A DNA stretch of 64,000 bases from Cubamyces lactineus (lineage: Eukaryota > Basidiomycota > Agaricomycetes > Polyporales > Polyporaceae): positions 1 through 64,000 of the forward strand of contig JACDTU010000001.1 of the NCBI GenBank assembly GCA_022376465.1. The letters are read 5' to 3'. A program made the translations under genes and the position numbers. Below, piece by piece: positions 53,535 through 64,000 of the stretch; position 1 is the first letter of the stretch; every line of letters starts with the position of its first letter. Below the pieces are notes generated by a model, which saw only the letters and a list, made by a program, of their open reading frames with translations, made no database searches and was not told the DNA's origin.

Positions 53535-54145
53535 GATGTATCGAGGTGGAGATGGGAGGCGCGCCCGTTATAAATCCAGCATGAAGTTCAGGTCGACAGA
53601 GAGAGGTATATGTTGAGATTCAGCGCATTTGCATAGATCGAACAGCGTGTTCACAGCAGGCCAGGAACAATACAGAGTACAAGCTAGAGATGGAAGGCAA
53701 AGGCACAGGAAAGGAGAGAAATGGACGGCATGTGCGTGACACTGCAGCACCCTTCGGCAAGGGAGGAGCACTGTGACAGACGTGTGATGATTTGTGACTC
53801 CAGAAGCGTCACATCTTCGCACTGCCCGACTTGGATACCTACGGGCGCCAAAGTGTAGAGCTGCTTTAACCTCGGCTATAACTCTCTTCGACGCTCGCTG
53901 TTTCGTGCTTCGGGTGTGCTTGGTGCTCGGGGGTTTCCAAAAGGACGATTGCTTGAGCTTACCGTACAACTGTACAGGAGAGATCGGATATCTGGTATGT
54001 GGATAAATACATGTCGTTGCCTGGGAAGCTGAATGAGGATCGCTGCTACTAGGCACTTCCGCATACCCACTCCATTCGCCAAGACCGCGTTAGTCTCGCT
54101 GCATCGAACATCTGAACAGCAGGCCACCTCATTGAGTGTACAAGT
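53535..54145. other. divergent intergenic, nothing recognised
   Basis: Between the starts of the arrestin and TPR genes. No clear TATA box or coding frame is seen; a shared promoter region is likely. Confidence 0.5.
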
Positions 54146-56391
54146 ATGCCAGCCAAGTACTCGCACGTAAAGAAACGCGCTGCATCTACACCCAAAAAGT
54201 CGGCTAGCGGCAGCACGAACTCTTCAAGCCATGCACACCACCATAACCACACCCATAGCCACAAAGACCACCGGCACCCCAGCCCACACACCGACCGGAG
54301 CATATCCCAGGCAGTATCTGCCGTCGCGCAGCTCGAACGCACCATCGCGCGCATCATCCTCATCCGCTTCGAGCAAGACATCGTCCGCCTTTTCTCCACC
54401 CACCTCTACTGCGTCGCCCTCCTGCATCTGCCCACCTTCGTCCTGCGCTGTGTGACGGTTGGGGGGCCCAGCTGGGTCGCTGCGAATGCCGACTGTGATG
54501 AGATCAAGGATTTCTTCCGCTCGGCGATCGCCATGGACCTCCGCCAGGCCGGCGAGCGCGTTGCGACCAAAAGCGTGCTTTGGACGTACACCGCGTTGCG
54601 ACATTTTGTAAGTGTCCCTTCTATATTCTGTTGCGCTCCCACGGTTTCCGGCATTGCAAAGGGTGGACATAATGTTTGCCACTCAAGGTACTCTCGCTAC
54701 CAAGCTCCTACTTCCGTTACGCCTCACCATCCTACTCTGCTCCGATCAATAAAATGCTCACATGCCCCCTCCATCTACTTACAGGCGAAGTCGAACGGCG
54801 TACCAATCTGCCAGAAGCGCGGGCTGCACTCCGTGCGACTCCTCCCACACTACGACGCGCTCAAGGCGCACCTAGACTCGCTCGAGGCACAGCACCCGCC
54901 CGCGTTCGCCAAGCCGCCCCACCTGGGCCCGATGACCGAGGGCATCCGCGCGCTCGAAGACGCGTGCGAGAGCAAGTACGGCAAGGGCAAAGCCAGCGCG
55001 AGCGCGAACGGGAACGGGAAGAGTACCGATGCGGCGGCGGACTGGAGGCAGCGCGTGCGCGAGGGCTACGACCGCGCGTGTGCGACGCTATGGCGCGTCG
55101 CGCGCGAGTTCGACGTGCGCGGCTATGGACTAGTCCTCCGCGAGAAATTGACGTCGAAGTGGTGCGATTGCGGGTGTTCGACGGATCATTTGAGCGAGGT
55201 GTGTGAGAAGACGGTCCGGCTGGAGGAGGAGGAGAGCGGCGTGCGCTCGGGGAAGGAGCGCGAGTGGGATGGGCGTGGTGAGTCTTGTCTGATGTCGTTT
55301 GTGTACTCGGGATGTCTCATTTGTGTAGGCTCTGGGGTGTTCGGATGGGGTACGGAGGAAGAGGAAGATATATGGGACGTAGACTTCGACTTCGTAGGGA
55401 TGGATCCCGAGTCGAAGCCGGATTCGCCTCTCGAGTCCGACATGACTGTCGCCGAACTCATGGAATGGCGCTACCTCCGTGCTGAGCGAGAAAAGGAGCA
55501 GGTGAATATCGCTTCCGCGCTGACATTTGGTTGCGACCTTGTGCGCTCACGTACCACGTCTATCTGCAGGGAAACATTGCGTTCAAGAAGGGCGATTATC
55601 CGGGAGCGATCGAGCGGTACAAGAGCGCGTACCGTATCGAACCCGAGATGCCACACTACCAGCTCAACCTGGCTGCGGCGTATCTGAAGTTGCAGAAGTG
55701 CGCCTGCTTACTATCTATCTACGATCAACTTGAAATACTTATGCCGGTTGTGTTATGCAGATTCATCGAAGCCGAGAAGGCGTGTGATCTTGCACTGGGA
55801 CAACACCGCAGCGTCAAGGGCTACTGGCGGAGAGCACAAGCTCGGAAGGCTCAGGGACGAATAGAGGATGCGTTGAGAGGTACAGCACACCTCCATAGTA
55901 AAACCCTGAGTCTCGTCTAATCCAGCTCTGCATCAGACTTACGTGCAGTCCTCCGCCTGCAACCCTCCAACACCGAAGCCCTCGCCGAAATCATGTCCCT
56001 CTGTCCCGCGCCCCCTCCCGCCCCCTCCGAGCCCATCGCATCCTCCTCCCTCGCATCCGGCTCCAGCTCCTCCCACCCCTCATGCTCCGCGTCCTCCTCA
56101 TCCTCGTCAAAGCCTCCAGCCGCCTTCGCAGGAAGCGGCCTCGTACACTGGGTTCCGACGCCCAAGCCCCCGAAGCCGCTGCCGTTCCCGCGCGGGGCGA
56201 CGGACGGCCGGAAGCTCAAGATCTCGTCCATCCCCATCACGGTCGACATCCCCGCCGACTTCCCGTTCTTCGACGCCGACGACAAAGGAAAGGCGGGGCC
56301 GTCGCCGCCGTCGTACTCGGGGAAGACGGTCTCTCAGACGTTCTCGTACCCGTCGTGGGAGCGGTATATGGTTTCGAAAGTCTCCGATTGA
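54146..56391 (+). CDS. TPR-domain protein with His-rich N-terminus
   Basis: Unassigned TPR scaffold or co-chaperone-like protein, 605 residues. Exons: 54146-54607, 54785-55277, 55329-55501, 55570-55697, 55761-55879, 55949-56391. Residues 1-50 are basic then rich in His, Ser and Thr (HAHHHNHTHSHKDHRHPSPH). A helical region follows (SQAVSAVAQLERTIARIILIRF, ALRHFAKSNGVPICQKRGLH, ADWRQRVREGYDRACATLWRVAREF). Then a Cys/His cluster CDCGCSTDHLSEVC, an acidic stretch, and three TPR units: GNIAFKKGDYPGAIERYKSAYRIEPEMPHYQLN, AEKACDLALGQHRSVKGYWRRAQA, IEDALRVLRLQPSNTEAL. The C-terminal ~140 residues are Ser/Pro-rich. Introns 1 (177 nt) and 2 (51 nt) contain no in-frame stop, so retained forms would remain open. 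Confidence 0.78.
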
Positions 56392-58219
56392 AGTCTGAGG
56401 CCTAGCGCCGGCGTTCTCCTTCGTCTATGACTGATATCCGGCCCGAGTAAGGCTCTAACTCGTATTTTTCGCCATAGTGCTCTGGGCATCGTCTTCGGAG
56501 CTTTCTCCGGTAGTGTACAACGTATGTGCAGCGATCACCAGCAGCAGCACCACTATGCGACTTTCACCACGATCATCGCACCCCCGGTCGTATTATATCC
56601 CCATCCCTGTTCATTTGATGCGTTATCGCTCCATGAACCACAAACTCTGTTCGACGATGCTTGTACCACCCACCCTGTTGCTATTATATTGTAATTGTGA
56701 CGATGTTCGTGCTCTTGTGTCTTTTACTTATTTCTTATGCCATTCCTCTTGCTCTCCCTTGACGGAGAGTATCGGAACCATGTTCAGCGCGACGAAGCAC
56801 GTCACGATCCCTCTTTCCTTCATCGTTTCACAGAAGTGTACGTAGACCAGACTTAACGTAGTACGTACGCACCGCCAGCATATGTTACCCGACTGCATCC
56901 TGCGCCTTCCGTACAACCCTGCAAAGCTGCGCATTGCAGGACCGTCCGGACTGTCCGGCTGCCCGCGACGGCCCGTCGCGCTCGGCACCATAGCCGCCCA
57001 AGCCGCCCAGCGAGCGTGCCTTGCCCGCCTATTTGAGATTTGCTTCCGAGGGAGGATCAAACGACCTCGTGGCGGCGCCTTGTGATAGTCGAGGGCAGCG
57101 TGTCCTGTTTCACCACCGTCACCACCAAGAAAAACGACTGAAAAAAAGTCATCGAGGCTCGAGGCGGTCGGCATCGGCGGGGTGCCGACACAGAGCCCGA
57201 CCGCGTTGTCAGGCCAGCGACTGTACAGCGCCAGTATTTGAATGGCCAGTGGCAAGTTGAGGTGTGTGGGTGCCGTAAACTTGACCGTGAGCGTGGGTTC
57301 TGGAGAAGAAGAGAAGCGTTTCAGCGTTGGCGTTGCTTGACGCCGCAACGTTAATCAGTGGTGGCTGGGCATGCCTGCAGGCTGCCGCTAGCGCTGTCAA
57401 TATTTTGGCTTCCCTTGCTTGGTCCTCGGTGCCGTGACGGTGGTGGCTGCGACGTTTCGGAAGGGTTGAATTGGCGGCAGGGACGAGGTTGCGACGACGG
57501 CGACGACGACAAGCGCAGGTCGGACGCCGAGCTCGACGGCACGATTTGCTCAGTCCAGTGAGGTGGTGAGCATACGCAGAGCGGTCCTCACTAAATACGA
57601 GGGTGCGGATGGCCCCCTATGTCATCGAGTATCGCGGGATCAAAGCCGCCACGGTGGAGGGGACCCAAGAGGGGCCGACAAGACCCCGGCGCGATCGATG
57701 ATGTCTTTCGTACTGAAACCTGGGGCGCAATTGAGGGCGAAAGAACGCGTGCTGCACGCGTGCCCATCAGCGTCGAGGGATGGGCGTTATTAAGATATAT
57801 CCCAGGGCGCGGAGGGTCATCCGCCTTGTGGGAGGTGCCGTAAATATGGAGGGTGCGCTCTGGACCGGGAGAGGGGCGTGGGAAGAGGGGACGGTCTTGT
57901 GGAGGAGATCTGGAGATGCGCATCCGCAAGTCGCGAGAATATCCGGAGTCTTGTGTGCTTCGGCGCGGATTAAGCGAAGCGAATATTGATTCGAATATTG
58001 CACGCAGCTCCGGTCCAGCACTCGACGGCCACGGTTAGTCGTTAGTCACCCTCTCGCTGGCCACTCGGATTCCTCCCTCGCCCTCCTCGCCGCACGAGCC
58101 CCTTCCCTGACCGTCAACATTGATATATCTCCGCCCGCCTCCAATCTCATGCCGCTCTCTCTCTGCCTCGCCCCTTTCCCCTCCCGCACCCACCCTCTGT
58201 CCCAGCTGCGTCTCCCACC
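56392..58219. other. long intergenic region, no gene supported
   Basis: Several frames above 100 codons are open on both strands (56728-57348 minus, 57591-57929 minus), but they overlap, have GC-rich biased composition and lack motifs. A GAC-rich tract lies near 57485-57510. The last 100 bases are CT-rich and fit the promoter and leader of the monooxygenase gene. Confidence 0.5.
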
Positions 58220-60349
58220 ATGAGTGCTGAAGTGCGTGTCCGACACCTCGCTCTTCACCCCTGTCACTCCCGCGCTGACCCCGGTCTCAGTCCTCTAGGT
58301 CAAACCCCCCACTGCAGACTAGCCACCCAATTAACTTTCTGATTATTGGCGGAGGTACGACTCTGCGCGCGTCTTCCGTCCTCGATGTACCCCGCTCACC
58401 GCGCATTTGACTAGGTATCGCCGGCCTTGCGTGCGCACTTGCTCTCAGACGCGTCGGACACCATACGCTCGTCGTTGAGCGGAGAGACAGGAGATCTGCA
58501 GTACGTTCATTCCTCTGTATGTCCGTGGTGCACAAACTCACTTTGACGCATAGCGAGGAGAAGGCGGTATCCGTTTACCACCAAACCTGACCAAAATATT
58601 CTTCCACTGGGGCCTCCGAGACGCACTCCGGGAAAAGGGCCTCGTCTCACATACCATCCTGTTCACACGATGTGAGCCTTGTACAGTCCTCCCATCTGTC
58701 GCGCATCCCGCTAAACGGCAGCTGTAGATGAATCAGGAGAATACCTAGGCCGCCAAGTATGGGACCAGGACGTGCTCCGAGAAACGCGAGGAGTTTTCAT
58801 GCTCATGACTGTACGTCCCACGCTACCTTTCTCACACTTTGCGTGTCCCTGACCATCCCGCCATCAGCATGCCGACCTTCACGACGTACTATACGAAGCA
58901 GCGATCCGAGCAGGCGTCCGAGTCCGGTTTAACGCAGATGTTACGTCTATTGACCCGGAGGAGCACGAAGTCGAGCTCGCGACGGGCGAAGTCCTCACCG
59001 GGGACGTCATCGTCGGCGCGGACGGCGAGTATGGTCCGTGTCGAACCGCGGTGTTGGGCAAGGAGGTCAGGGGAAACCCTACCGGGCTCGCGATGTACGA
59101 GTAAGTTTAAGCTTTCCGTCCCCGTTTTCCCGCCTACGCCGCACGCGCGCACCCCGGAACGTGCGAGCAAACCGCGTCGTGTTCTTCAGTTCGGAAAGGT
59201 GCTGATGTGCGCATGTTGCCTGATAGCACGGTAGTGCCCGGGAGGTACCTGCCAGAACACCTTTCGTCGCTGCGCGAAGACGTGAGTCATCTCTTGCCAT
59301 GAATCTGAACGAAGTGGCTGATGGGCGCTTCAGAACGGTGTGTTTGTGGCGTTCGGGGAGGGGCGTGCGATTGTGGCATACGCGGTGGTGAGTGTTCCCT
59401 CGTCTTCCAGTGTCTCGGAATACTTGGGTTGCTCATGAAATCTGCAGCATGGAGGCGAAGACTACGCGTTCCAGTTCTACGGGCCCGATGAAAACCCAGA
59501 AGGCAAGTACGGTGACTTGCCAACCGTGCCAATAGCGGAGATCACGCGAACATTGGACCCACGGTATGTTTGCCACATCTCTTCGGCTAGGCTATCTGCT
59601 ATCTGTTGCTCATGCTACTCGCGCAGACTCAAGGATGTCGTAAGACACGCTCGCAAAGCAGTCAGGGTCACCATCCGCGCGCACGATGACATCGAAGACT
59701 GGGTGGAAGACGACGGCCGCCTAGTACTGATCGGCGAAGCCGCGCATCCATTCCCTGTAAGCCTAGACCGCCAATACCCTAACGAGTATCCGTCTCACAC
59801 CCCACTCAGCCCGGTACAATCCAAGCGACAGCAATGGCCGTCGAAGACGGCGCCGTCCTCGCCAAGCTCTTCTCGCACCTCAGCGAAGAGCGGCAAATCG
59901 AGAGCTTCCTGTTCGCCTTCCAAGACCTACGCCAAGCGCGCGCGCGCTCCGTGCGCGCCGGCGAGTTCGCCTCCGCCTTCTTCATGACGATCGACGGCGA
60001 GGGCGCAGCGCAGCGCGATGCGGCGATGAAGGCCAAGGCCGCGACAGGCGGGAACGCGCTCGAGGGCGGCGAGGGCGAGGCGAACTCGCTCTGGGAGGAG
60101 ATCCGCACGATCTTCGGGTACGACTGCGAGGACGAGGCGGACGACTGGTGGGTCCAGTGGGGCCTCCTCCGCGAGCGCGCGCTCAGCCGCCAGACGGACG
60201 GCGACGACGACGGCGGGGACGGCGCCGACTATGGATATGGATACGGCGAGGGCGGCGCGGAGGGCCACGCGGCGCCGTCGCTCCTCGACTTTTCGGCGAT
60301 GATGGTGCAGGTTAGTTCGACTGCGAGCGACTATGACGCAGAGGCGTAG
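58220..60349 (+). CDS. FAD-dependent aromatic-hydroxylase-type monooxygenase
   Basis: Flavoprotein of the salicylate/p-hydroxybenzoate hydroxylase family that hydroxylates an aromatic or related substrate using NAD(P)H and O2; substrate unknown. Eleven exons: 58220-58231 (12 nt), 58318-58354, 58415-58500, 58554-58671, 58728-58810, 58868-59100, 59227-59281, 59334-59387, 59448-59563, 59627-59756, 59810-60349; 487 residues. FLIIGGGIAGLACALALRRVGH is the FAD-binding GxGxxG motif. EGGIRLPPNLTKIFFHWGL follows. GADGEYGPCR is the DG motif. LIGEAAHPFPPGTIQATAMAVEDG is the GD motif, with Glu for the usual Asp. The C-terminal ~60 residues are acidic with Gly/Tyr repeats. The start (CCACCATGAG) and the acceptor at 58317 were chosen because only they lead into SHPINFLIIGGG without a stop. 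Confidence 0.88.
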
Positions 60350-61698
60350 TGAGAGGCACGGGGACGTGCAGTCCAGGCTGTCGATAGCCTGGGTCTTCCC
60401 CGGATTCGGGCGTGAGGACCGCCGACGGGCTCGGAATGGGTCCTGCCAAGCGTCCGCTGCTGTGATCTTTCTGGTCCGGTCTTTCCTCCGCAGAAAGAAA
60501 AGAAAGCGAGGAACGGACGGTCTCACCCCGCCCTTCCACCCTCGTTTGTTATCAGATCGCTCTCGTATTGCTGCTGTTGCTGCCTCCACTTTCTCCGACA
60601 TTTTTCTCGTCCCCCTTCAATTACGCTTTTTACCCTACATGCACACGTTTAGGAACATCATCACGATCGTCATATCATCATCGTCATCGTCATTTACCTG
60701 TCTCTTCGCATTGCTATCGTATCGCGACCAAACAGACGCTAATCCCACAATCCGAATCATTATAGACGTCTGAACGCAGGGGCGACAAACGCTCTCCGCA
60801 GGTGCATTAGCGACGGCTCAGGGTGACCTTCCGGGTCGTCCCCATTCGACATTGTACCCGCGCAAGCAAGATCCAAATTACGACACGCGACGAACGAAAC
60901 CACGATTGGCAGGTCCGAACGAAGGCTGCGGATACGGATGGTGGATGTACGATTTTCGCTGGTCAAGGTCCGCGAAAGCTCGATTCGTCGGGCACGGAGC
61001 CACCGACGATGGACGCTTATGAGACGTTTGGACGGGGGAGAAGCAGCTGCGTTGATGAACCATCATTTACGACCAACGGACACACCATGTGCCATGTGTT
61101 TTTGTACATACATACCATAACGAAGCACTTACCTCTATCTCCATAAGTTGCCCGGTTTCAGGGGTAGGAAGGGGACCTGTCAATTATACGACGACCGGAT
61201 GCGCCGATGCGGTGCTTCCTCATCAGCAGCCCGCGTAACCGCGTTCCGTGTGGAAGCTCGCGCATTATGATCTATTATGATTCAATTTTGGGGTTCGCGC
61301 GAGTCGCCGGAGGAGCGGCTAGTACATATGGGCGCCGCACGCAGCAGCAGAACGCCGGTGTAAGGAAAGACGGAACCGGAATAGAAGGTGCAACAGCGCA
61401 CCACATTGACACCAAGACCTATGCAGTTTTTGCATCAGAATTCGGAGGCGGCGTTTCTACAGGGTTCCCGGAGCAGAAACGGAGGCTAATGGAGCGCGCA
61501 GCAGGTTCAGAGCTCCTTGATGGTCGGGGCAACGATGTCCGAGCCGGAGGATTCGTCATTGTCTAGAATACTATACACGAGATGGTTCCGCTGCTTCTGA
61601 GCGCTCAATCCGTTGACACCTGAACGCTCCACGCTTTCTTGGAGCGTCAGAAGCTCAACCTTGCACCTTGTCTCTCTCTTAGCCCGAAAGCCGCTCCA
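60350..61698. other. convergent intergenic, nothing recognised
   Basis: 3' flanks of the monooxygenase and PPE1 genes. TCATCA-rich sequence lies near 60655-60700. No motif-bearing frame is seen on either strand; 1.35 kb is large for two 3' UTRs. Confidence 0.5.
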
Positions 61699-63306
61699 CT
61701 ACAGCTCGCCGACCTTCTTGACGCCAACCACGACGCGCTCGTTGCGACGCCAGAACTCGACGAGGACCTCAGCCATGCGCGTCGGGTCGTCCTGCGCAAC
61801 GCCTCCGTCAGAAGCCATATTTGCATCCGCGAGCCTTGGCGGACAACACATACCTCGTGCACCATGTGGCCCACGCCGGGAATCACGACGAGCTGGAACT
61901 TGCCCTGCATCTGCCCGATCATGAGCTCCTTGTCGAGCCTCTCCGTGCCGGCCAGGATGAGCAGGCGGGCAGTGCGCGCTGATAGAAATTTGCCCGAGAG
62001 CCCGGTGAACCAGCCTGTGCATGCACCACGAAGGAAGAAGAGTCAGTGATCCTGTTTCCACTATGCGAGAGACATGTCCCGCGTGGCGCGATCAGCGACG
62101 GGTGGTGATACATGATGTTACGTACTTGTCCAGTAGGGCGCCGTCGAGCGCAACGATGTCCGCCAGAGGTACGCGGGTGTGCTGGGAGGTGAGCCTGCGG
62201 GTGCTGGGACAATGATGCCAGGGACGGAGACGCGAGCCGATGCAGGGTTGCGGATCGTGTTTGTTTTCACACTGTGCAGGCGAGTCAGCGGTGCAGTGCG
62301 GCGGCGTATGTACGGATATGTACATACTGCCATTCGATCGCTTCCTCTGGGCTGTCGAAGCCTTCAGGGCGGGCATTGAGGAGGCTGTGCATAAGTGGTA
62401 GCGCTTCCAATGTGAATTCTGAGTACGTCGGGTATGAGTACGTATTGGCCATTAGTAGGATATACATGCGTGACGCACCTTCCACGACGTCAATTACAGC
62501 TACACCCGTGATGCGATAGTTGTGCTGCTGAAGCACCGGGCATGCACGGACACTGACCGACCCCCCTAGACTGTGTCCAACAAGCTGCAAGACGTCAATG
62601 ATGAGTAGCGAAGACATGCGTATCTGCAACTCACTAGAAGCGAAGGGGCAGCTTGTGGGTCGGGAAAGACGGCTTGTACGAGATTCACGAGGTCGGCAGT
62701 GAGCACCTCAATGTCCAAATTCTCTTCCGCTGGGGTTTCCTCGCCGCTCAAGTGTTTCGTCTTCCCTATGCGTATGTCGTAAGAGCCACACTCATTGTCC
62801 TCACAACGTTGTTATGCTTACCATGTCCACGGCAATCGTACGCGAGGACGCCGCATTCTCCCTTACTCATATCCGTGATCTCTTTCGCCATGCACGCAAA
62901 CGTCAGCCCCGAATGGCCCGCGCCGTGGTGGCATATGATGACCGTGCCGTCCTCGAACTTCGGCGCGGTGTAGTACACGCGGAAGTCCAAGTCGGACGAC
63001 GGAACGTTGACCTGCATCGCCTGTTCAAAGAATCCCTGAGCGGATATGGGTGAGAACGCGGGGTTTGGCGCATGCTTTCTTGCAGCCCTGGGTGTCCTGG
63101 ATGGTCTGGGGAACGTCCATCTGCTTCAGCCACCGATCAGTATGTAGTGGATGCTCGAGAAGCGCTCACGCTGCAGGTGGACCCATACCCGATGGCCCCA
63201 GAGAGTCGCCAGACTCTTCCTCCTCTTCTTCCTCACCTGGGAGAGGGGGCAGTTGAGGTGCTTTGGCAAATCGCGCTTGTAGGGCTGAGCGATACAGATC
63301 GGACAT
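61699..63306 (-). CDS. PPE1: protein phosphatase methylesterase 1
   Basis: Alpha/beta hydrolase that removes the methyl ester from the C-terminal Leu of the PP2A catalytic subunit. Eight exons in order: 63306-63170, 63123-62822, 62765-62635, 62584-62479, 62418-62328, 62271-62126, 62014-61854, 61791-61699; 388 residues. Blocks: an acidic Glu run (GEEEEEESGD) near residue 30; FEDGTVIICHHGAGHSGLTFACMAKEI (oxyanion-side HHGAG); GVLAYDCRGHGKT; LLLVGHSLGGSVSVR with the nucleophile Ser; VIDVVE with the catalytic Asp; [61 protein letters not shown] with the catalytic His. Length and order match fungal and animal orthologues. The donor at 62125 (ACAA/GTACGT) is required for the frame. Confidence 0.95.
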
Positions 63307-63697
63307 GATGGTGTGGCGAACGTGAAGTCAGGGGTGAATCTGCAGCTAGTCAGATGCTAGTGTACGCTCGTTGAATTATTTCAGTGTTCACGTTGAACAA
63401 TCCAAAGGTGTGTGAGTGGGGATATAAGTCGTGTTCACTAACAGAGACGTTGTGGCGAGAATGAGCGAGAACGACGTCCAGTTGCAGCATCCATATCTCT
63501 GATGCCATTCGCTGTAAATCTAATCTTATCAATGCTATAGGCGCCCAGCGAAAGTTGACTCGTGATTGACCAAGTCGACACAAGCCTCTAATGTATGCGA
63601 ACAGCACACAATCAGGCGGTCCAGAATAGTGCGACGTCTGGCACGTATGTGGATGTATGTTCGTCTGTCAAAGGAACGTAGGAATGGTGAACGATGC
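63307..63697. other. intergenic: PPE1 promoter and Rix7 3' flank
   Basis: No gene is seen. Probably the upstream region of PPE1 and the 3' UTR of the next gene, both on the minus strand. Confidence 0.5.
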
Positions 63698-64000
63698 CTA
63701 GCTCATCTTCTCATCCACCCGCTTCCCCTCTTCGTCCTTCCCCACACGAACAGGCAGACCCGCGAACTTGGACCGCAGCGCCTCATACTTCCGCCTCTGC
63801 GCGACCGACACGCTCGGCTGCACCTTGTCCAACGCGAGCGCAAAGTCGTCCGCAGACACCAGAACACGCTGCTCCTCCTGTGGCACCCCACTCTCCACCG
63901 AGTCCATCGCGTCGAGTGCGCCTAACGTGCGCTTCAGCGCCGCAACACCCGCCTCGCGCACGAGTGCTGCCAGATCCGCGCCGCTGTAGCCTTCGCATCG
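63698..64000 (-). CDS. RIX7: Rix7/NVL-type AAA ATPase, C-terminal fragment (runs off the window)
   Basis: Only the last ~100 residues are inside the window. RCEGYSGADLAALVREAGVAALKR is the small helical subdomain that closes the second AAA module in Rix7/NVL, the ATPase that remodels pre-60S ribosomes in the nucleolus. Then come SADDFALALDKVQPSVSVAQRRKYEALRSKFAGLPV and the stop after DEKMS. The helix VSVAQRRKYEALRSKFAGLPVR matches the C-terminus expected of Rix7. Other Cdc48-like AAA proteins are the alternative, but the ending favours Rix7. No intron is seen in this part. Confidence 0.8.
   Translation of the reverse strand, partial: RCEGYSGADLAALVREAGVAALKRTLGALDAMDSVESGVPQEEQRVLVSADDFALALDKVQPSVSVAQRRKYEALRSKFAGLPVRVGKDEEGKRVDEKMS

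Noticed and set aside
56728..57348. 206-codon minus-strand frame
   Set aside because: No motif, low-complexity Arg/Pro composition, and no splice-site or start support; likely chance in GC-rich DNA.
1..64000. CRISPR arrays, operons, bacterial promoters, rRNA genes or tRNA genes
   Set aside because: The DNA is fungal nuclear. I saw no regularly spaced repeats, no rRNA sequence, and no cloverleaf with A and B boxes on reading, though a tRNA scan was not run.

Overview
The window is nuclear DNA of a filamentous basidiomycete, most likely an Agaricomycete mushroom. Almost every gene is cut by many 50-65 nt introns with GT(A/G)NGT donors, CTNAC-type branch points and NAG acceptors. The gene content (FunK1 kinase, ankyrin-MYND proteins, F-box/LRR protein, HVA1-TUDOR protein, Erv41 with a long Pro/Ser tail) and the two transposon types (Ty1/copia LTR element, Tad-like LINE with RNase H) fit that group. 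All exon models below were built by hand from reading frame, splice signals and family motifs; no alignment or RNA data were available.

Layout. 0.5-12.8 kb: HVA1-TUDOR protein, Erv41/ERGIC2 cargo receptor, an 18-exon fatty-aldehyde-type dehydrogenase (ALDH-1), a MITE-like inverted-repeat element, a FunK1 kinase and the SDH3 subunit of complex II. 13.7-15.6 kb: an unrecognised two-pass membrane protein. 15.9-24 kb: a local cluster of three ankyrin-MYND proteins, a MINDY-type deubiquitinase lying among them, and a broken copy of the last exon of one member. 24.0-30.3 kb: a very young copia element (LTRs identical by eye, 5-bp target duplication). 30.5-35.3 kb: an F-box gene with a 1.15-kb intron holding decayed repeat DNA, then a secreted protein made of two tandem copies of one domain. 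35.4-41.3 kb: a complete two-ORF LINE (11-bp target duplication) that landed in the 5' region of the secreted-protein gene. 42.1-44.7 kb: ALDH-2, paralogue of ALDH-1 with the same exon plan. 46.2-64 kb: formamidase, a 1280-residue alpha-arrestin, a TPR protein, an FAD monooxygenase, PP2A methylesterase PPE1 and the C-terminus of the ribosome-assembly ATPase Rix7.

The host genes are mostly independent housekeeping functions (ER-Golgi traffic, complex II, PP2A maturation, ribosome assembly, aldehyde and formamide metabolism) rather than one pathway. The accessory part is 15.9-41.3 kb, where a gene family is expanding and two recent retroelements have inserted. The strongest new observations are: (1) the copia LTR holds a 55-nt intron-like segment and, just downstream, the same flanks exactly joined, as if a spliced copy had been written back into the LTR; (2) the LINE sits between a TATA box and the ATG of the secreted-protein gene, so the first ATG after that TATA box is now the LINE ORF1 ATG; (3) the ALDH paralogues share 12-nt and 7-nt microexons, the latter encoding part of the catalytic ELGG motif; (4) GC-AG introns occur in three genes, and in two of them the paralogue has a GT donor at the same site.
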